Shown here piece by piece: positions 18,070-26,391 of a DNA stretch of 64,000 bases. Each line of letters opens with the position of its first letter. The stretch's first letter is position 1. Source of the DNA: CAYQIM01 sp964417555 (GTDB lineage: Bacteria; Pseudomonadota; Gammaproteobacteria; Diplorickettsiales; Diplorickettsiaceae); the NCBI GenBank assembly GCA_964417555.1, contig CAYQIM010000059.1, forward strand, positions 1-64,000, read 5' to 3'. The notes beneath the pieces are model-generated. The model was not told the origin of the DNA and made no database searches. It was given only the letters and a program-made list of their open reading frames with translations. Position numbers and translations under genes: made by a program.

Positions 18070-20427
18070 TTAGTTAGACTTTTCCTTTTGACCCTCTTCT
18101 CTCGCTTTCTTAATACCTACAACCAGCTCATCAACAACTTTTGTTACTTCCTCGGCGGGTAAAATAGTCTGCACTACCGGTGGGTAATGAGTCGCCAGCG
18201 CCATATCTTTTACAATTTCACTGGCAATGCTCGCGGCATGTTTCTCAAATTTACCGGATACCTTTTCTATCACCGCAACTTGTCGTTGGGTAACACTACG
18301 ATTTAAGAAAGGCGCACCAAACTGATCTAAATTATCAACCTGAAGCAAGTTTTGTAATTTGGCTGAAACCTTTAATTTAGTAAATAAGTTTAATCCATCC
18401 TCTTCAACCAATTCTTCTTCCTCGACGATTTGTTGCTCGTTTTCTTTACCTTGGTGAATGGCCAATAAAGCCGATAAAGCGGTATCAATAGGAGACACAT
18501 TCGCTTCTGCTGACAAGGACTGTGCTAAATCAGCAATTAAAGGAGAGTCATCTAATTTGTTAAGAGAAAACGCCTCTTTTTCTATCACCTTTCTAAAAGT
18601 CTGTAAGCGATTCTGCAAATCAACCATCACGCGATTAACGGGCAGTCCCACCTTTAAAAACTGATTTAAACGCATACGCTGCACGGGAACCGGATTGGCA
18701 TAAAATAATCGCGCACGAATAATCTTTGATTTAAATAAAATATGCGCCTCTCCCTCACGCTGTTCTTTCAGATCTAACAGATCAATACGAGCGCGCTTTT
18801 CACTAGAAGCACTACGTGTATCCGCATAGTTATTCATTATACTTTCGGGGCGCGTTTGGAAGGCATCGACCTTAGTCACCCACGCTTCACCGGCACTTTT
18901 TGAGAAAAAATCCCAAGTTTCTAAGGGATCTTCTAACTTCATGCATAATTTAATATTACAGTTAGCACCGATAGATGCCGCCTCTTCTTTCGACGCTTTT
19001 TGAAAAGCCGGTAGGTCTTGACCCGCAAAGACAATAGAAAAGCCTAAGGATCGTGCTTGCGCAGGAACCACAGCAAACCCAGGCACCGCATAGTAACCGT
19101 ACTCATCCAATACACATAAATAAGGGGCTAACGCATTGGTAGGTTTGCGTTCAATAATATCGCGATAATCGCCTTCTACTTCTTCGCCTAAACCGGCCGC
19201 TAACATGGCCTTTAAAGACGCAATAATCACTTTGCCTAAATTAGATAATTCATCCGGTGATTTTTCAAAGGCGGGTAATAATACCACCAAGATCCGACGG
19301 TTTAACACAACGTCTTTTAAATCCACTTCAGCTAAATTGGTTCGTAAAATATGGCCATAGGTATCCGCCAATGAGCCGAATACGCGGGTTAACTGCATGG
19401 TGATAAAACCATGCTGTTCTAGGACTTGCGAAACTTGTTTACCTTTTTTAGATTTATCATAACCCGGTAAATTGATTAAATAGTTGGTAATCGGTTCTAA
19501 TACCAGTTCAGGAACATCGTTTAAACTTAAAGGTTCTTGACCATCACGTGGAAAGACCTTATCTAACACAATATTTTCTACACGCGATAATTCAAAATAA
19601 TTTCGCACCACATTGACATCTAATAAAATAGCCCCTTGGTCACGCATATAAACCAGTAACTTCATTAAGGCTTCAACAAACACGATCGCACGTCCTTTCC
19701 ACATATCACCATCCGGTGTGTTACTACTGGAATCCATTAAACTAACAACAAGCTGGGACAACATACTCGATGAACCGTTAGCAAAAGGGTTCATCGTATT
19801 TGACAATCGTTTTTCTTGTGGGCCGACAATATCCCGTGCACCGGTCATAAAGTTGACAACCAGAATATCGTCTTCACGGCCCATAGAACGCGCCATAGAA
19901 AATATCTTGGCAAATAAGCTGTTATCGCCTTTACCATCGACATAAATGAAACCACTACCTTGCACTAAAGCATTAAAAGCCAACGATATTAAGGCTTCTG
20001 TTTTACCACTACCGGTAGAACCAAAGATCAAACAATGGGTGCGCATATCATCATTGCTAAACCACAGCTCTTCTCCGGTAGAAATTTCATTACCAAATAA
20101 ACAAATACCACGCGCTTTCCTAGGCTTATTATTTCCTGGTAATAAATCATTATGGTCTAGCTGTTGCGCTCGTTGTGGCATACGAAACGGTAGCGAGGTT
20201 TTTCGGGTATAGGCGTAAAGAAAAGACAGTGTACCCAATAAAAAAATGATATCGGCAATTGCTGGAATAAGAAAACAACCGCAAGCAAACCCTACTAATA
20301 AGATAGTAACGGCTTGTGGATTTTTAAAAAAATCAAAGAAACGCTGACTCAGTGTGCGCGTATCACGTATCAGTTTACGTGGATCTTGTTCATGTTTTTG
20401 TTCTAAACCACGTGCAATAGCAACCAT
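18070..20427 (-). CDS. dotL: type IV coupling ATPase DotL (IcmO)
   Basis: DotL is the VirD4-like coupling protein that receives effectors and feeds them into the channel. The 785 aa have two membrane helices at about 38-75, Walker A at FGSTGSGKTE (about residue 133), Walker B in CVLDEYGYY (about 436), and the long C-terminal tail (after about 590) that docks DotN, IcmS/IcmW and LvgA in Legionella. The length equals that of the Legionella protein (783 aa). It is 11 bp after dotM. icmS and icmW are not in the window and must be encoded elsewhere if present. Confidence 0.97.
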   Translation of the reverse strand: MVAIARGLEQKHEQDPRKLIRDTRTLSQRFFDFFKNPQAVTILLVGFACGCFLIPAIADIIFLLGTLSFLYAYTRKTSLPFRMPQRAQQLDHNDLLPGNNKPRKARGICLFGNEISTGEELWFSNDDMRTHCLIFGSTGSGKTEALISLAFNALVQGSGFIYVDGKGDNSLFAKIFSMARSMGREDDILVVNFMTGARDIVGPQEKRLSNTMNPFANGSSSMLSQLVVSLMDSSSNTPDGDMWKGRAIVFVEALMKLLVYMRDQGAILLDVNVVRNYFELSRVENIVLDKVFPRDGQEPLSLNDVPELVLEPITNYLINLPGYDKSKKGKQVSQVLEQHGFITMQLTRVFGSLADTYGHILRTNLAEVDLKDVVLNRRILVVLLPAFEKSPDELSNLGKVIIASLKAMLAAGLGEEVEGDYRDIIERKPTNALAPYLCVLDEYGYYAVPGFAVVPAQARSLGFSIVFAGQDLPAFQKASKEEAASIGANCNIKLCMKLEDPLETWDFFSKSAGEAWVTKVDAFQTRPESIMNNYADTRSASSEKRARIDLLDLKEQREGEAHILFKSKIIRARLFYANPVPVQRMRLNQFLKVGLPVNRVMVDLQNRLQTFRKVIEKEAFSLNKLDDSPLIADLAQSLSAEANVSPIDTALSALLAIHQGKENEQQIVEEEELVEEDGLNLFTKLKVSAKLQNLLQVDNLDQFGAPFLNRSVTQRQVAVIEKVSGKFEKHAASIASEIVKDMALATHYPPVVQTILPAEEVTKVVDELVVGIKKAREEGQKEKSN

Positions 20428-20438
20428 AAGGTAACCTT

Positions 20439-21569
20439 CTATTCTTCGGAATCAGGTATATACAAAATGTCCTTAATGGCTAAATCCAAACCGTTCACGG
20501 CTTCTTCTATCATAGGCGTCAATAGCCGTCTGCCCAAAGCGCGTTCAACATTCCAATGCGCAAAAGGTCCAGCTACCTCTGAATACACAGTTTGGCGCCC
20601 CACTGAATTTAACATAAACCACAATAATCTATCGGTGGGTTTTAACCATAAAAAATCAGCCGAAGCCAACACACCGTCCTTTCTTGCCAATTCTAACATC
20701 GAAGCCATCACAGTCAGGACATAGGCGTGGCTATGAATAATTCGATTCACTGCTTTATTATTTTTATGTTTTTCCCACAATTCATTAACACCATTAAAAT
20801 TAAGTCGTCCTATGGTTGTCGATTCGGCTATTTGTAACAGTAATTTCAGTGCACCATCACGATCACGATTAGCCCGCGCCGCAAAAATAACAAACAAGGC
20901 TTTCGTACTGGGTGATAAACGTTCAACACCCTGCCAATATTCACCTAATTGTAAGGCAAAAACTGGGTAAGCCGCTTCTCGTCGAATTTGTACAGTAATT
21001 TGATTACCCACCGTAGAGGCCATTGTCATGGCAGTAGAAATAGTTTTCTCTTCCTGCAACAAGTGATATTTTTTAGCGAACTGCATGGGTGTTAATGCCA
21101 TCGCCCAGGGTCCTTTATCAATATCCTCTTTTACTAGATCGAGCTTAATGACTGGCGAAATCTGAGGCCAATTCTTACGTTCTGCTTCCGTTAACGACTT
21201 CATATTATACGTTTTTTTAAATTGTAAATTAATATGACTAAAGTAAATAACAAACGCTAACAGAATAAGAATAACAATAATGGGATAACGCAGATACTCG
21301 CCCACCAAGCGGCTAACGTCTAACAGCTGGGAAAATTCAACCTGTCCAACCGGTAGCTGTTTAATTTCGGCAGGGAGATAAGCCACACTAGGAAGAAAGA
21401 AAGCAATCAAATGCGCTTCCCAAGCTTTAATTACCAGAGAAAATCCAACAATTTGAGTATGGAAAAATGACCATAACAACCAGCCGAGGATAAAAAGACC
21501 GACAATAATCCATAAAGGGGCAAGTGAATTGTCACCTGATTGCTGTTGTGAACCTGAAGGAGGTGGCAT
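20439..21569 (-). CDS. dotM: type IV coupling complex protein DotM (IcmP)
   Basis: DotM partners DotL in the coupling complex; in Legionella its cytoplasmic domain binds Glu-rich (E-block) effector signals. The 376 aa show two membrane helices (about 15-34 and 95-112) and the C-terminal cytoplasmic domain with PWAMALTPMQFAKKYHLL and the ARANRDRDGALKLL region. Length is the same as in Legionella (376 aa). The presence of DotM makes E-block-like C-termini elsewhere in the window worth testing. Confidence 0.96.
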   Translation of the reverse strand: MPPPSGSQQQSGDNSLAPLWIIVGLFILGWLLWSFFHTQIVGFSLVIKAWEAHLIAFFLPSVAYLPAEIKQLPVGQVEFSQLLDVSRLVGEYLRYPIIVILILLAFVIYFSHINLQFKKTYNMKSLTEAERKNWPQISPVIKLDLVKEDIDKGPWAMALTPMQFAKKYHLLQEEKTISTAMTMASTVGNQITVQIRREAAYPVFALQLGEYWQGVERLSPSTKALFVIFAARANRDRDGALKLLLQIAESTTIGRLNFNGVNELWEKHKNNKAVNRIIHSHAYVLTVMASMLELARKDGVLASADFLWLKPTDRLLWFMLNSVGRQTVYSEVAGPFAHWNVERALGRRLLTPMIEEAVNGLDLAIKDILYIPDSEE

Positions 21570-21635
21570 AAGTAATCGTTATTCTTTTATTGTAATGTAA
21601 TCGTGTTGATTTGTTTAATCGTTGATAGACCTTAC

Positions 21636-22202
21636 TCAAGTCTGTTTAACCAAAAAATTTCCAACCAATTTATATTCACCGCTGGTATGTACCAAACGCA
21701 CAATATTATGTAAGAAAATAGCTCCTTCGCGCAACATAATAAGTTTACGACCTTCACGATCATAGCGTGACTGTTCGGATGAGTCTGGCACGATGGTATC
21801 CGCATTAACTTTGACAATCACATACGCATTATTTGGGTTTCTATCGCTTAAACGGGTTGCCGCCCGGACATCATCCTCCTCCTTATAGATAGGACGCCCC
21901 ATGGAATAACGCGCGAGAGAAGCAATAACTTCCTGCCATTTATGAATATTACTACCTTGCGATTGATAAAGCGAAATATAAACGTCTGTTGTATGATTAT
22001 TTTGTTCAGTCAGCGTGCCTTCCAATCCGTTCTTAAGTTGGTTTAAACCCACTTCCTCGGCAAACTGATCGCGTAATTCTTCTAATTTTTTTTTAATACC
22101 TTTTAAAAATAAATTCGCTTGCCACGGACCTTCCTTAATTCCTTCATCCAGTATTTTTTTAATTTCTAAAACAACGCTTATTTCCTGCTCTGAGTGCAGC
22201 AT
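21636..22202 (-). CDS. icmQ: Dot/Icm cytoplasmic protein IcmQ
   Basis: IcmQ is a pore-forming, NAD-binding protein held in check by IcmR or its functional equivalents (FIRs). The 188 aa start with the conserved N-terminal helical domain (ILDEGIKEGPWQANLFLKGI) that binds the chaperone, followed by the C-terminal domain with GRPIYKEEDDVRAATR and KLIMLREGAIFLHNIV. Length matches the Legionella protein (191 aa). It is preceded by 13 bp by the putative FIR gene, which is the standard arrangement. Confidence 0.95.
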   Translation of the reverse strand: MLHSEQEISVVLEIKKILDEGIKEGPWQANLFLKGIKKKLEELRDQFAEEVGLNQLKNGLEGTLTEQNNHTTDVYISLYQSQGSNIHKWQEVIASLARYSMGRPIYKEEDDVRAATRLSDRNPNNAYVIVKVNADTIVPDSSEQSRYDREGRKLIMLREGAIFLHNIVRLVHTSGEYKLVGNFLVKQT

Positions 22203-22215
22203 AAATAAAACCTAC

Positions 22216-22455
22216 TTACATACCATGCTTTGGACTTGAAGGCCTCGAAGCCGCTGTCTGGATTTCGCTGGACATACCCTCTAGGTATTTACGCCCCTCT
22301 TTCACAACAACATGGTTTTTTTCTTGTAATTTATTTTCTAATCTTTCGGCGCTCGCACCCAAAGTATCGACTCCGTCAACCAGTTTTTTTACGCTTTCAT
22401 CCACGCTTAAAAGGGTTTTTTTCGTACATTTAGAAAGAAGAGTACTATCAGGCAT
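22216..22455 (-). CDS. putative FIR (IcmR-functional) chaperone upstream of icmQ
   Basis: This 79-aa protein sits immediately upstream of icmQ, exactly where Legionella has icmR and other Legionellales have unrelated FIR genes. The sequence is not recognisably IcmR, as expected for this hypervariable slot. It is predicted helical, with an amphipathic stretch VDESVKKLVDGVDTLGASAE followed by RLENKLQEKNHVVVKEG. The ATG at 22455 follows a strong AAGGAAGG ribosome-binding sequence, so the 12 upstream in-frame codons are excluded. Role inferred from position and helicity: it would bind the IcmQ N-terminal domain. There is no icmT/icmS upstream, unlike in Legionella. Confidence 0.75.
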   Translation of the reverse strand: MPDSTLLSKCTKKTLLSVDESVKKLVDGVDTLGASAERLENKLQEKNHVVVKEGRKYLEGMSSEIQTAASRPSSPKHGM

Positions 22456-22521
22456 AAACGCCTTCCTTATTTTTTTATAGTTTAAAAACAACCACAGCTA
22501 TTTATTTTTATCAAAATAAAT

Positions 22522-23703
22522 TTATAAACGACTCCGTTTATCATATTGCCTAAATCCTTGTAACGTTGATTCATATTCACGAGTCAATCCTATTACCTTT
22601 ATGAGTTCACCCATTTCATTCGGTGACGTTAAACAATAAACTTGTCGATTAATATCCACCGATGATAGTGCATTATAACATTCTTCCATGCGCTGTAACA
22701 AACCGTTATTAATCAAAAATGCGGCTTGCGAAGTAAAACCCGCTACCGTCAATTTCAAACGCGTCGCACATTGCGCCAGCCAGCTAAAATCAACCGATGC
22801 CGTTATATCTTGTAACCCCGGCAACACAAACGGGTTGACATGCCCTCGATGCTGATAATAACACATCAATGTACCGTGACAGCGATCGGGATGGTAAAAT
22901 TCATGTGCTGGAAAGCCGTAATCAATAATTAATATCAAGCCTTGCTTTAATACCTGCGCCAGCTTATCCATCCAAGTGGATAAGCCTAAACAAACTTCTG
23001 ATTCATAGGACAAGGTTTCATTAAAATAATTTGTTTTTAATTGGTGTAATTGTTTGGCAATCTCAGAGCGTTGTTCTGCCAAAAAATACCAACTGAAATC
23101 ATTTTTATTACACGTAACACGCATTTCTTGCACAGCATTCTCGGTCCAGAAAAATTTATGCACTGGCAACGCATCAACAACCTCATTAGCAATCACTACT
23201 CCTTGTAATGGAACATCAGGCCAATCCTCTAACCACACCATTAAAGAAAATAAATGCGGCACTTGTTCTTTTAATAGCTCTTGCTGGCGTTGCTTAAGGT
23301 TAGGACTAATTTCTAAAATCTTATATTGCGTGGGCAAAGCCCCCTTCTTTTCCAAATACAATAAGAGATCCTTCGCCATCTTACCGGTACCTGCCCCTAT
23401 TTCCAGAATCTCACACCTTCCTAACTCGGAAAAAACTTGCTGACACTGATTGCCAATGCATTGTGCAAACAACGGTGAGATCTCAGGCGCGGTGACAAAA
23501 TCCCCTTGTTCGCCCAATTTGTTTGAACCCGCTGTATAATAACCTAGACGTGGCTGGTATAAAGCTAGCTCCATAAATCGTGCAAAACTGATTGAATGTG
23601 TTGTATTCTGCGCAATTTCTTGCGCAATAATGTAACCCAGTTCTTCACTTTGCGCTTGCCGTGTAGGATTAGGGTCAGCTAAGCCAGCAGATTGTTTTCT
23701 CAT
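22522..23703 (-). CDS. class I SAM-dependent methyltransferase, MidA/NDUFAF7 family
   Basis: The 393 aa belong to the DUF185/MidA family, whose mitochondrial member NDUFAF7 methylates an arginine of complex I. Characteristic segments are PRLGYYTAGSNKLGEQGDF, with TAPEISPLFAQCIG after it, then the SAM-binding motif EIGAGTGKMAKDLL, VIANEVVDALPVHKF and LILIIDYGFPAHEFY. It is full length. It lies 30 bp before the FIR/icmQ block on the same strand, so read-through into the dot genes is possible, and it is divergent from the SDR gene with 23 bp between starts. Confidence 0.88.
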   Translation of the reverse strand: MRKQSAGLADPNPTRQAQSEELGYIIAQEIAQNTTHSISFARFMELALYQPRLGYYTAGSNKLGEQGDFVTAPEISPLFAQCIGNQCQQVFSELGRCEILEIGAGTGKMAKDLLLYLEKKGALPTQYKILEISPNLKQRQQELLKEQVPHLFSLMVWLEDWPDVPLQGVVIANEVVDALPVHKFFWTENAVQEMRVTCNKNDFSWYFLAEQRSEIAKQLHQLKTNYFNETLSYESEVCLGLSTWMDKLAQVLKQGLILIIDYGFPAHEFYHPDRCHGTLMCYYQHRGHVNPFVLPGLQDITASVDFSWLAQCATRLKLTVAGFTSQAAFLINNGLLQRMEECYNALSSVDINRQVYCLTSPNEMGELIKVIGLTREYESTLQGFRQYDKRSRL

Positions 23704-23726
23704 TCAAGTAAGGTCGGTAAGACAAT

Positions 23727-24482
23727 ATGTCCAATTCTAAAGCAAATTCTAAAGTCCTCCTAATAACAGGCGCTGGAAAACGCGTAGGGGCTTGCATCGC
23801 CCGCCACTGTCATCAGCAAGGGATGCGAATTGCAATCCATTACCGAAACTCCGCCGCCGAAGCTGGAGCACTGGCGCAGGAACTCAATCAAAAACGAAAA
23901 AACAGCGCGATTACCCTGCCAGCGGATCTCAAAAATATCGACAATCATAATACGTTAGTCAGCCAAGTTGTCGAGAAATGGGGACAATTAGATGTCTTAA
24001 TTAACAACGCATCCAGTTTTTACCCTACCCCATTAGGTCAAATTACCGCAGCAGACTGGGATGACTTGTTAGGTAGCAATCTGCAAGCCCCGCTTTTTCT
24101 ATCCCAGGCCGCAGCACCTTATTTACAAAAACAAGCAGGATGCATCATCAACATGGTAGATATCCAAGCTCAACGCCCAATGAAAAAATATGTGCTCTAT
24201 TGTGCGGCCAAGGCGGGATTAGTCATGCTCACAAAAGGCTTAGCCAAAGAATTAGGACCGTTGATCCGAGTCAACGCGATTGCACCCGGGATCGCGCTGT
24301 GGCCAGACGATGAAAACGAATTCACTCCTGCTTTACGAGAACGCATCATTAAACGGACTGCTTTACAACGCGCCGGCACGCCAGAAGATATTGCCGATAC
24401 AGTAGCTTTTCTCATCCATCATGCCAATTACATCACCGGTCAAATCATCACCGTAGATGGTGGCCTATCGTTAGATTATTAA
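23727..24482 (+). CDS. SDR-family pteridine reductase (FolM/PTR1-like)
   Basis: A short-chain dehydrogenase of 251 aa. The N-terminal TGAGKRVG motif, with a basic residue after Gly-Lys, is typical of NADPH-dependent pteridine reductases such as PTR1 and FolM, which reduce dihydropteridines or dihydrofolate. NNAS is at about residue 92, and the catalytic Tyr-x3-Lys is YCAAK near 154. The C-terminus carries the SDR segment ITVDGG. It faces away from the methyltransferase gene. Substrate is inferred from the cofactor-loop motif. Confidence 0.82.
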   Translation: MSNSKANSKVLLITGAGKRVGACIARHCHQQGMRIAIHYRNSAAEAGALAQELNQKRKNSAITLPADLKNIDNHNTLVSQVVEKWGQLDVLINNASSFYPTPLGQITAADWDDLLGSNLQAPLFLSQAAAPYLQKQAGCIINMVDIQAQRPMKKYVLYCAAKAGLVMLTKGLAKELGPLIRVNAIAPGIALWPDDENEFTPALRERIIKRTALQRAGTPEDIADTVAFLIHHANYITGQIITVDGGLSLDY

Positions 24483-24982
24483 ATACCCCGTCATTGCGAG
24501 CCAAAGGCGCGCGGCAATCTAGAAAATTGTGACTGGATGATGCACGCTTTCGCTAGTCATGACGTTTAGATAGAATTCAAAAAGCAGGATTTTATGAAGT
24601 GAAAAGTTCCATTGGTGTCTAATCCCACTCGAACGCGATAGTAAAAATGGTGACATGTGTAGCACTTTAGGCTTCCTATCTAGACCTCTTTCCAAACGGC
24701 GTCTATGAACTTGATTTCATTGTTAAACGCTTGGCTTCGGTCCTCATTTACCGACGTAAACTCCGGTCCTCGCCAACCGTTCGCCGCGAACTCAAGCCCA
24801 TGACTGGCTTGGAAAGAGGCCTAACTTAGGCGTGCACACCATGCTGCAAGACAATCTCCAACCTTTTAGGATATAAGTTCAAGTCCAAGCCAACGGAACT
24901 TTCAATGGTAAGTGTAGTAGCAATGTTCCGGAATGCAAGAGATAGCGCAATAATGGCCAAAAAACACTATTTTTCTATTGAT
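24483..24982. repeat. 500-bp non-coding gap with dispersed and inverted repeats
   Basis: I see no gene here. At 24489-24525 there is a half copy of the CGTCATTGCGAGC type repeat also found complete at 57704-57784. Further on, AGACCTCTTTCCAAAC at about 24682 is inverted as GCTTGGAAAGAGGCC near 24808. AAAGTTCCATTGG near 24602 pairs imperfectly with CCAACGGAACTTTC near 24893. The nested inverted repeats suggest a small non-autonomous element of about 300 bp. A stretch CATTTACCGACGTAAACTCC resembles one near 41600. Confidence 0.5.
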
Positions 24983-25258
24983 TTATTTCCTCTTTAACGC
25001 TTTATAGACGCTATCGTCATTTCGTTTATCGATTAAAACCAAAGTTAGCAAACTAGCTGTTACTCGATATATAACTCGATATTCTCCACTATCTACCCTC
25101 AAATACTCTTTTTCTTCAACCTTAATTTTCTTAAAGTCTTGCGGGTAAGGTTCCTCAAGCAGTTTCATAATTTTTCCTAAAATCTGCTTAAAATGCTTAG
25201 CTGGTAAATGTTCAAGTGATTTAGCAACTTGTTTACTAATTTCCAGCTTCAGACTCAT
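24983..25258 (-). CDS. RelE-family toxin
   Basis: This 91-aa protein has the RelE/ParE fold pattern: EISKQVAKSLEHLP at the N-terminus, then YLRVDSGEYRVIYRV, then LIDKRNDDSVYKAL. RelE-type toxins cleave mRNA at the ribosome. The YRVIYRV and KRNDDSVYK segments hold the basic and aromatic residues used for this. The gene overlaps the antitoxin gene by 23 nt, which implies translational coupling, and the pair shares the promoter at 25563-25591. The sequence is full length and looks functional. Confidence 0.9.
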   Translation of the reverse strand: MSLKLEISKQVAKSLEHLPAKHFKQILGKIMKLLEEPYPQDFKKIKVEEKEYLRVDSGEYRVIYRVTASLLTLVLIDKRNDDSVYKALKRK

Positions 25259-25511
25259 CAGCTAACCGCCCCAGCATTTTTTTAAAAAATTCCTCAGACT
25301 TCTTGTTATCAAGATATCCCCCTTTTTCAGCAAGCTTAACTTTTTCAATCAGCAAAAGTTCATCTAAACGTTTTAAATAACGGTACTCTTTATAATCTAA
25401 CAGCGTCGCAAGTTCCTTTCCGGAACGTTCAATAATGACATCTTCTCCACTCCGAACCACATCTAAAAAGTGACCAAAATGTGTTTTAATTTCTGTAGCA
25501 CTTGCTTTCAT
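25236..25511 (-). CDS. Phd/YefM-type antitoxin
   Basis: The antitoxin partner of the RelE-type toxin. From the ATG at 25511 it is 91 aa. The N-terminal part, MKASATEIKTHFGHFLDVV and IIERSGKELATLL, is the Phd/YefM DNA-binding fold. The C-terminal part, rich in Lys/Glu, would bind and neutralise the toxin. An in-frame start at 25532 adds seven residues; the 25511 start matches the family. Such antitoxins repress their own promoter, and the inverted repeat overlapping the -35 box is a plausible operator. Confidence 0.88.
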   Translation of the reverse strand: MKASATEIKTHFGHFLDVVRSGEDVIIERSGKELATLLDYKEYRYLKRLDELLLIEKVKLAEKGGYLDNKKSEEFFKKMLGRLADESEAGN

Positions 25512-25562
25512 AGTGATAACCCGTTCATCCAAAAATAATAAAATACTCTACTCTATTTGTTC

Positions 25563-25599
25563 ATTATAATTAAATTAATCAATATGGTCAAAATTGACC
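25563..25599 (-). promoter_or_regulatory. sigma-70 promoter and putative operator of the toxin-antitoxin pair
   Basis: On the minus strand there is a -35 TTGACC (25591-25586), a 17-bp spacer and a perfect -10 TATAAT (25568-25563). The -35 box is one arm of the inverted repeat GGTCAA-AA-TTGACC (25586-25599), a likely binding site for the antitoxin complex. The antitoxin start is 52 bp downstream of the -10. Confidence 0.75.
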
Positions 25600-25708
25600 T
25601 GGGTAGTAGCACTCACACCCTATACCAAATCCTTTCATGAGCTTCCTTAAACACACGCTTTGTGACCATCATCGTGCTTAATGACGACACACTCTAGTTA
25701 ATAACAAG

Positions 25709-25864
25709 CCCATCCACCCAAATACCGTAATCACCAATTGAAAAGGAAATCACAAAGGTATTCAAGAATTACATCTAAAACCTGATGAATTATTACTCTA
25801 CATTAAGCTATATCAAGAAAAGATCATATTATTAGCGCTAGGTAACCATTCAGAAATCTTTTAA
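25709..25864 (+). pseudogene. YafQ/RelE-type toxin relic
   Basis: The frame reading GNHKGIQELHLKPDELLLY, then IILLALGNHSEIF and a stop, matches the C-terminal half of YafQ-like toxins, which have a GNWKG-REHI-PDWLLIY pattern and end in GTHSDLF. Upstream, PIHPNTVITN also fits but is followed by an in-frame TGA, and the N-terminal half is gone. It lies between the live toxin-antitoxin pair and the suf promoter, so this spot has hosted more than one toxin gene. Confidence 0.65.
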
Positions 25865-25880
25865 ACGCAACCAATTTTCC

Positions 25881-25920
25881 TTGCTCCCCAACTAAAATAG
25901 GACTAGAATAGCCCTATTTT
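25881..25920 (+). promoter_or_regulatory. suf operon promoter with palindromic operator
   Basis: A -35-like TTGCTC (25881-25886) and a -10 TAGAAT (25904-25909) are 17 bp apart. The -10 lies inside an inverted repeat, AAAATAGG (25894-25901) and CCTATTTT (25913-25920), located 17 bp upstream of the Rrf2 regulator start. The arrangement suits autorepression by the Rrf2 regulator. The half-site sequence is not one I can match to a known IscR consensus. Confidence 0.6.
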
Positions 25921-25937
25921 GACGATACCCTCTATTC

Positions 25938-26390
25938 ATGCTACGACTGAGCAAATTAACGGATTATGCGATGGTGATTATGGCTTACTTAGCCAACCAT
26001 CCAGGGCAAGCCAACAATGCCAAGCATATTGCTGAAAAAACCGGCATTTCCTTGCCGACAGCAAGTAAGCTATTAAAACGCTTAGCCCAACAACAACTAC
26101 TCCTCACTCGTCGCGGCATTAAAGGAGGTTATCAGCTAGCGCTGCCAGCGGCCGATATTTCTTTGGCAGAAATTATCCAGCGCTTAGAAGGACCCATCGC
26201 TTTAACCGAATGTAGTCATACAAACCGTCCGTGCACGGTAGAAAAACATTGTCTGATTCGTGATAATTGGCGTAGGATTAGTACGCTAATTCAGGATACT
26301 TTAATCAATATCAGTGTAGCCGATTTGATACAACCGCTAACATTAAAATCCTTGCTAAAACAACCCTTAGCTGGACGAGAGAAATCCTAA
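25938..26390 (+). CDS. Rrf2-family Fe-S regulator of the SUF operon
   Basis: The 150 aa have an N-terminal winged helix (LSKLTDYAMVIMAYLA, ISLPTASKLLKRL, GGYQLALP) and three cysteines arranged as in Fe-S-sensing Rrf2 proteins (TEC, then RPC and KHC, residues about 94-110). Such regulators, like IscR, use a 2Fe-2S cluster to adjust SUF expression. It is the first gene of the suf operon, with 1 bp before sufB, and the palindrome in front of it suggests autoregulation. Confidence 0.9.
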   Translation: MLRLSKLTDYAMVIMAYLANHPGQANNAKHIAEKTGISLPTASKLLKRLAQQQLLLTRRGIKGGYQLALPAADISLAEIIQRLEGPIALTECSHTNRPCTVEKHCLIRDNWRRISTLIQDTLINISVADLIQPLTLKSLLKQPLAGREKS

Positions 26391-26391
26391 C

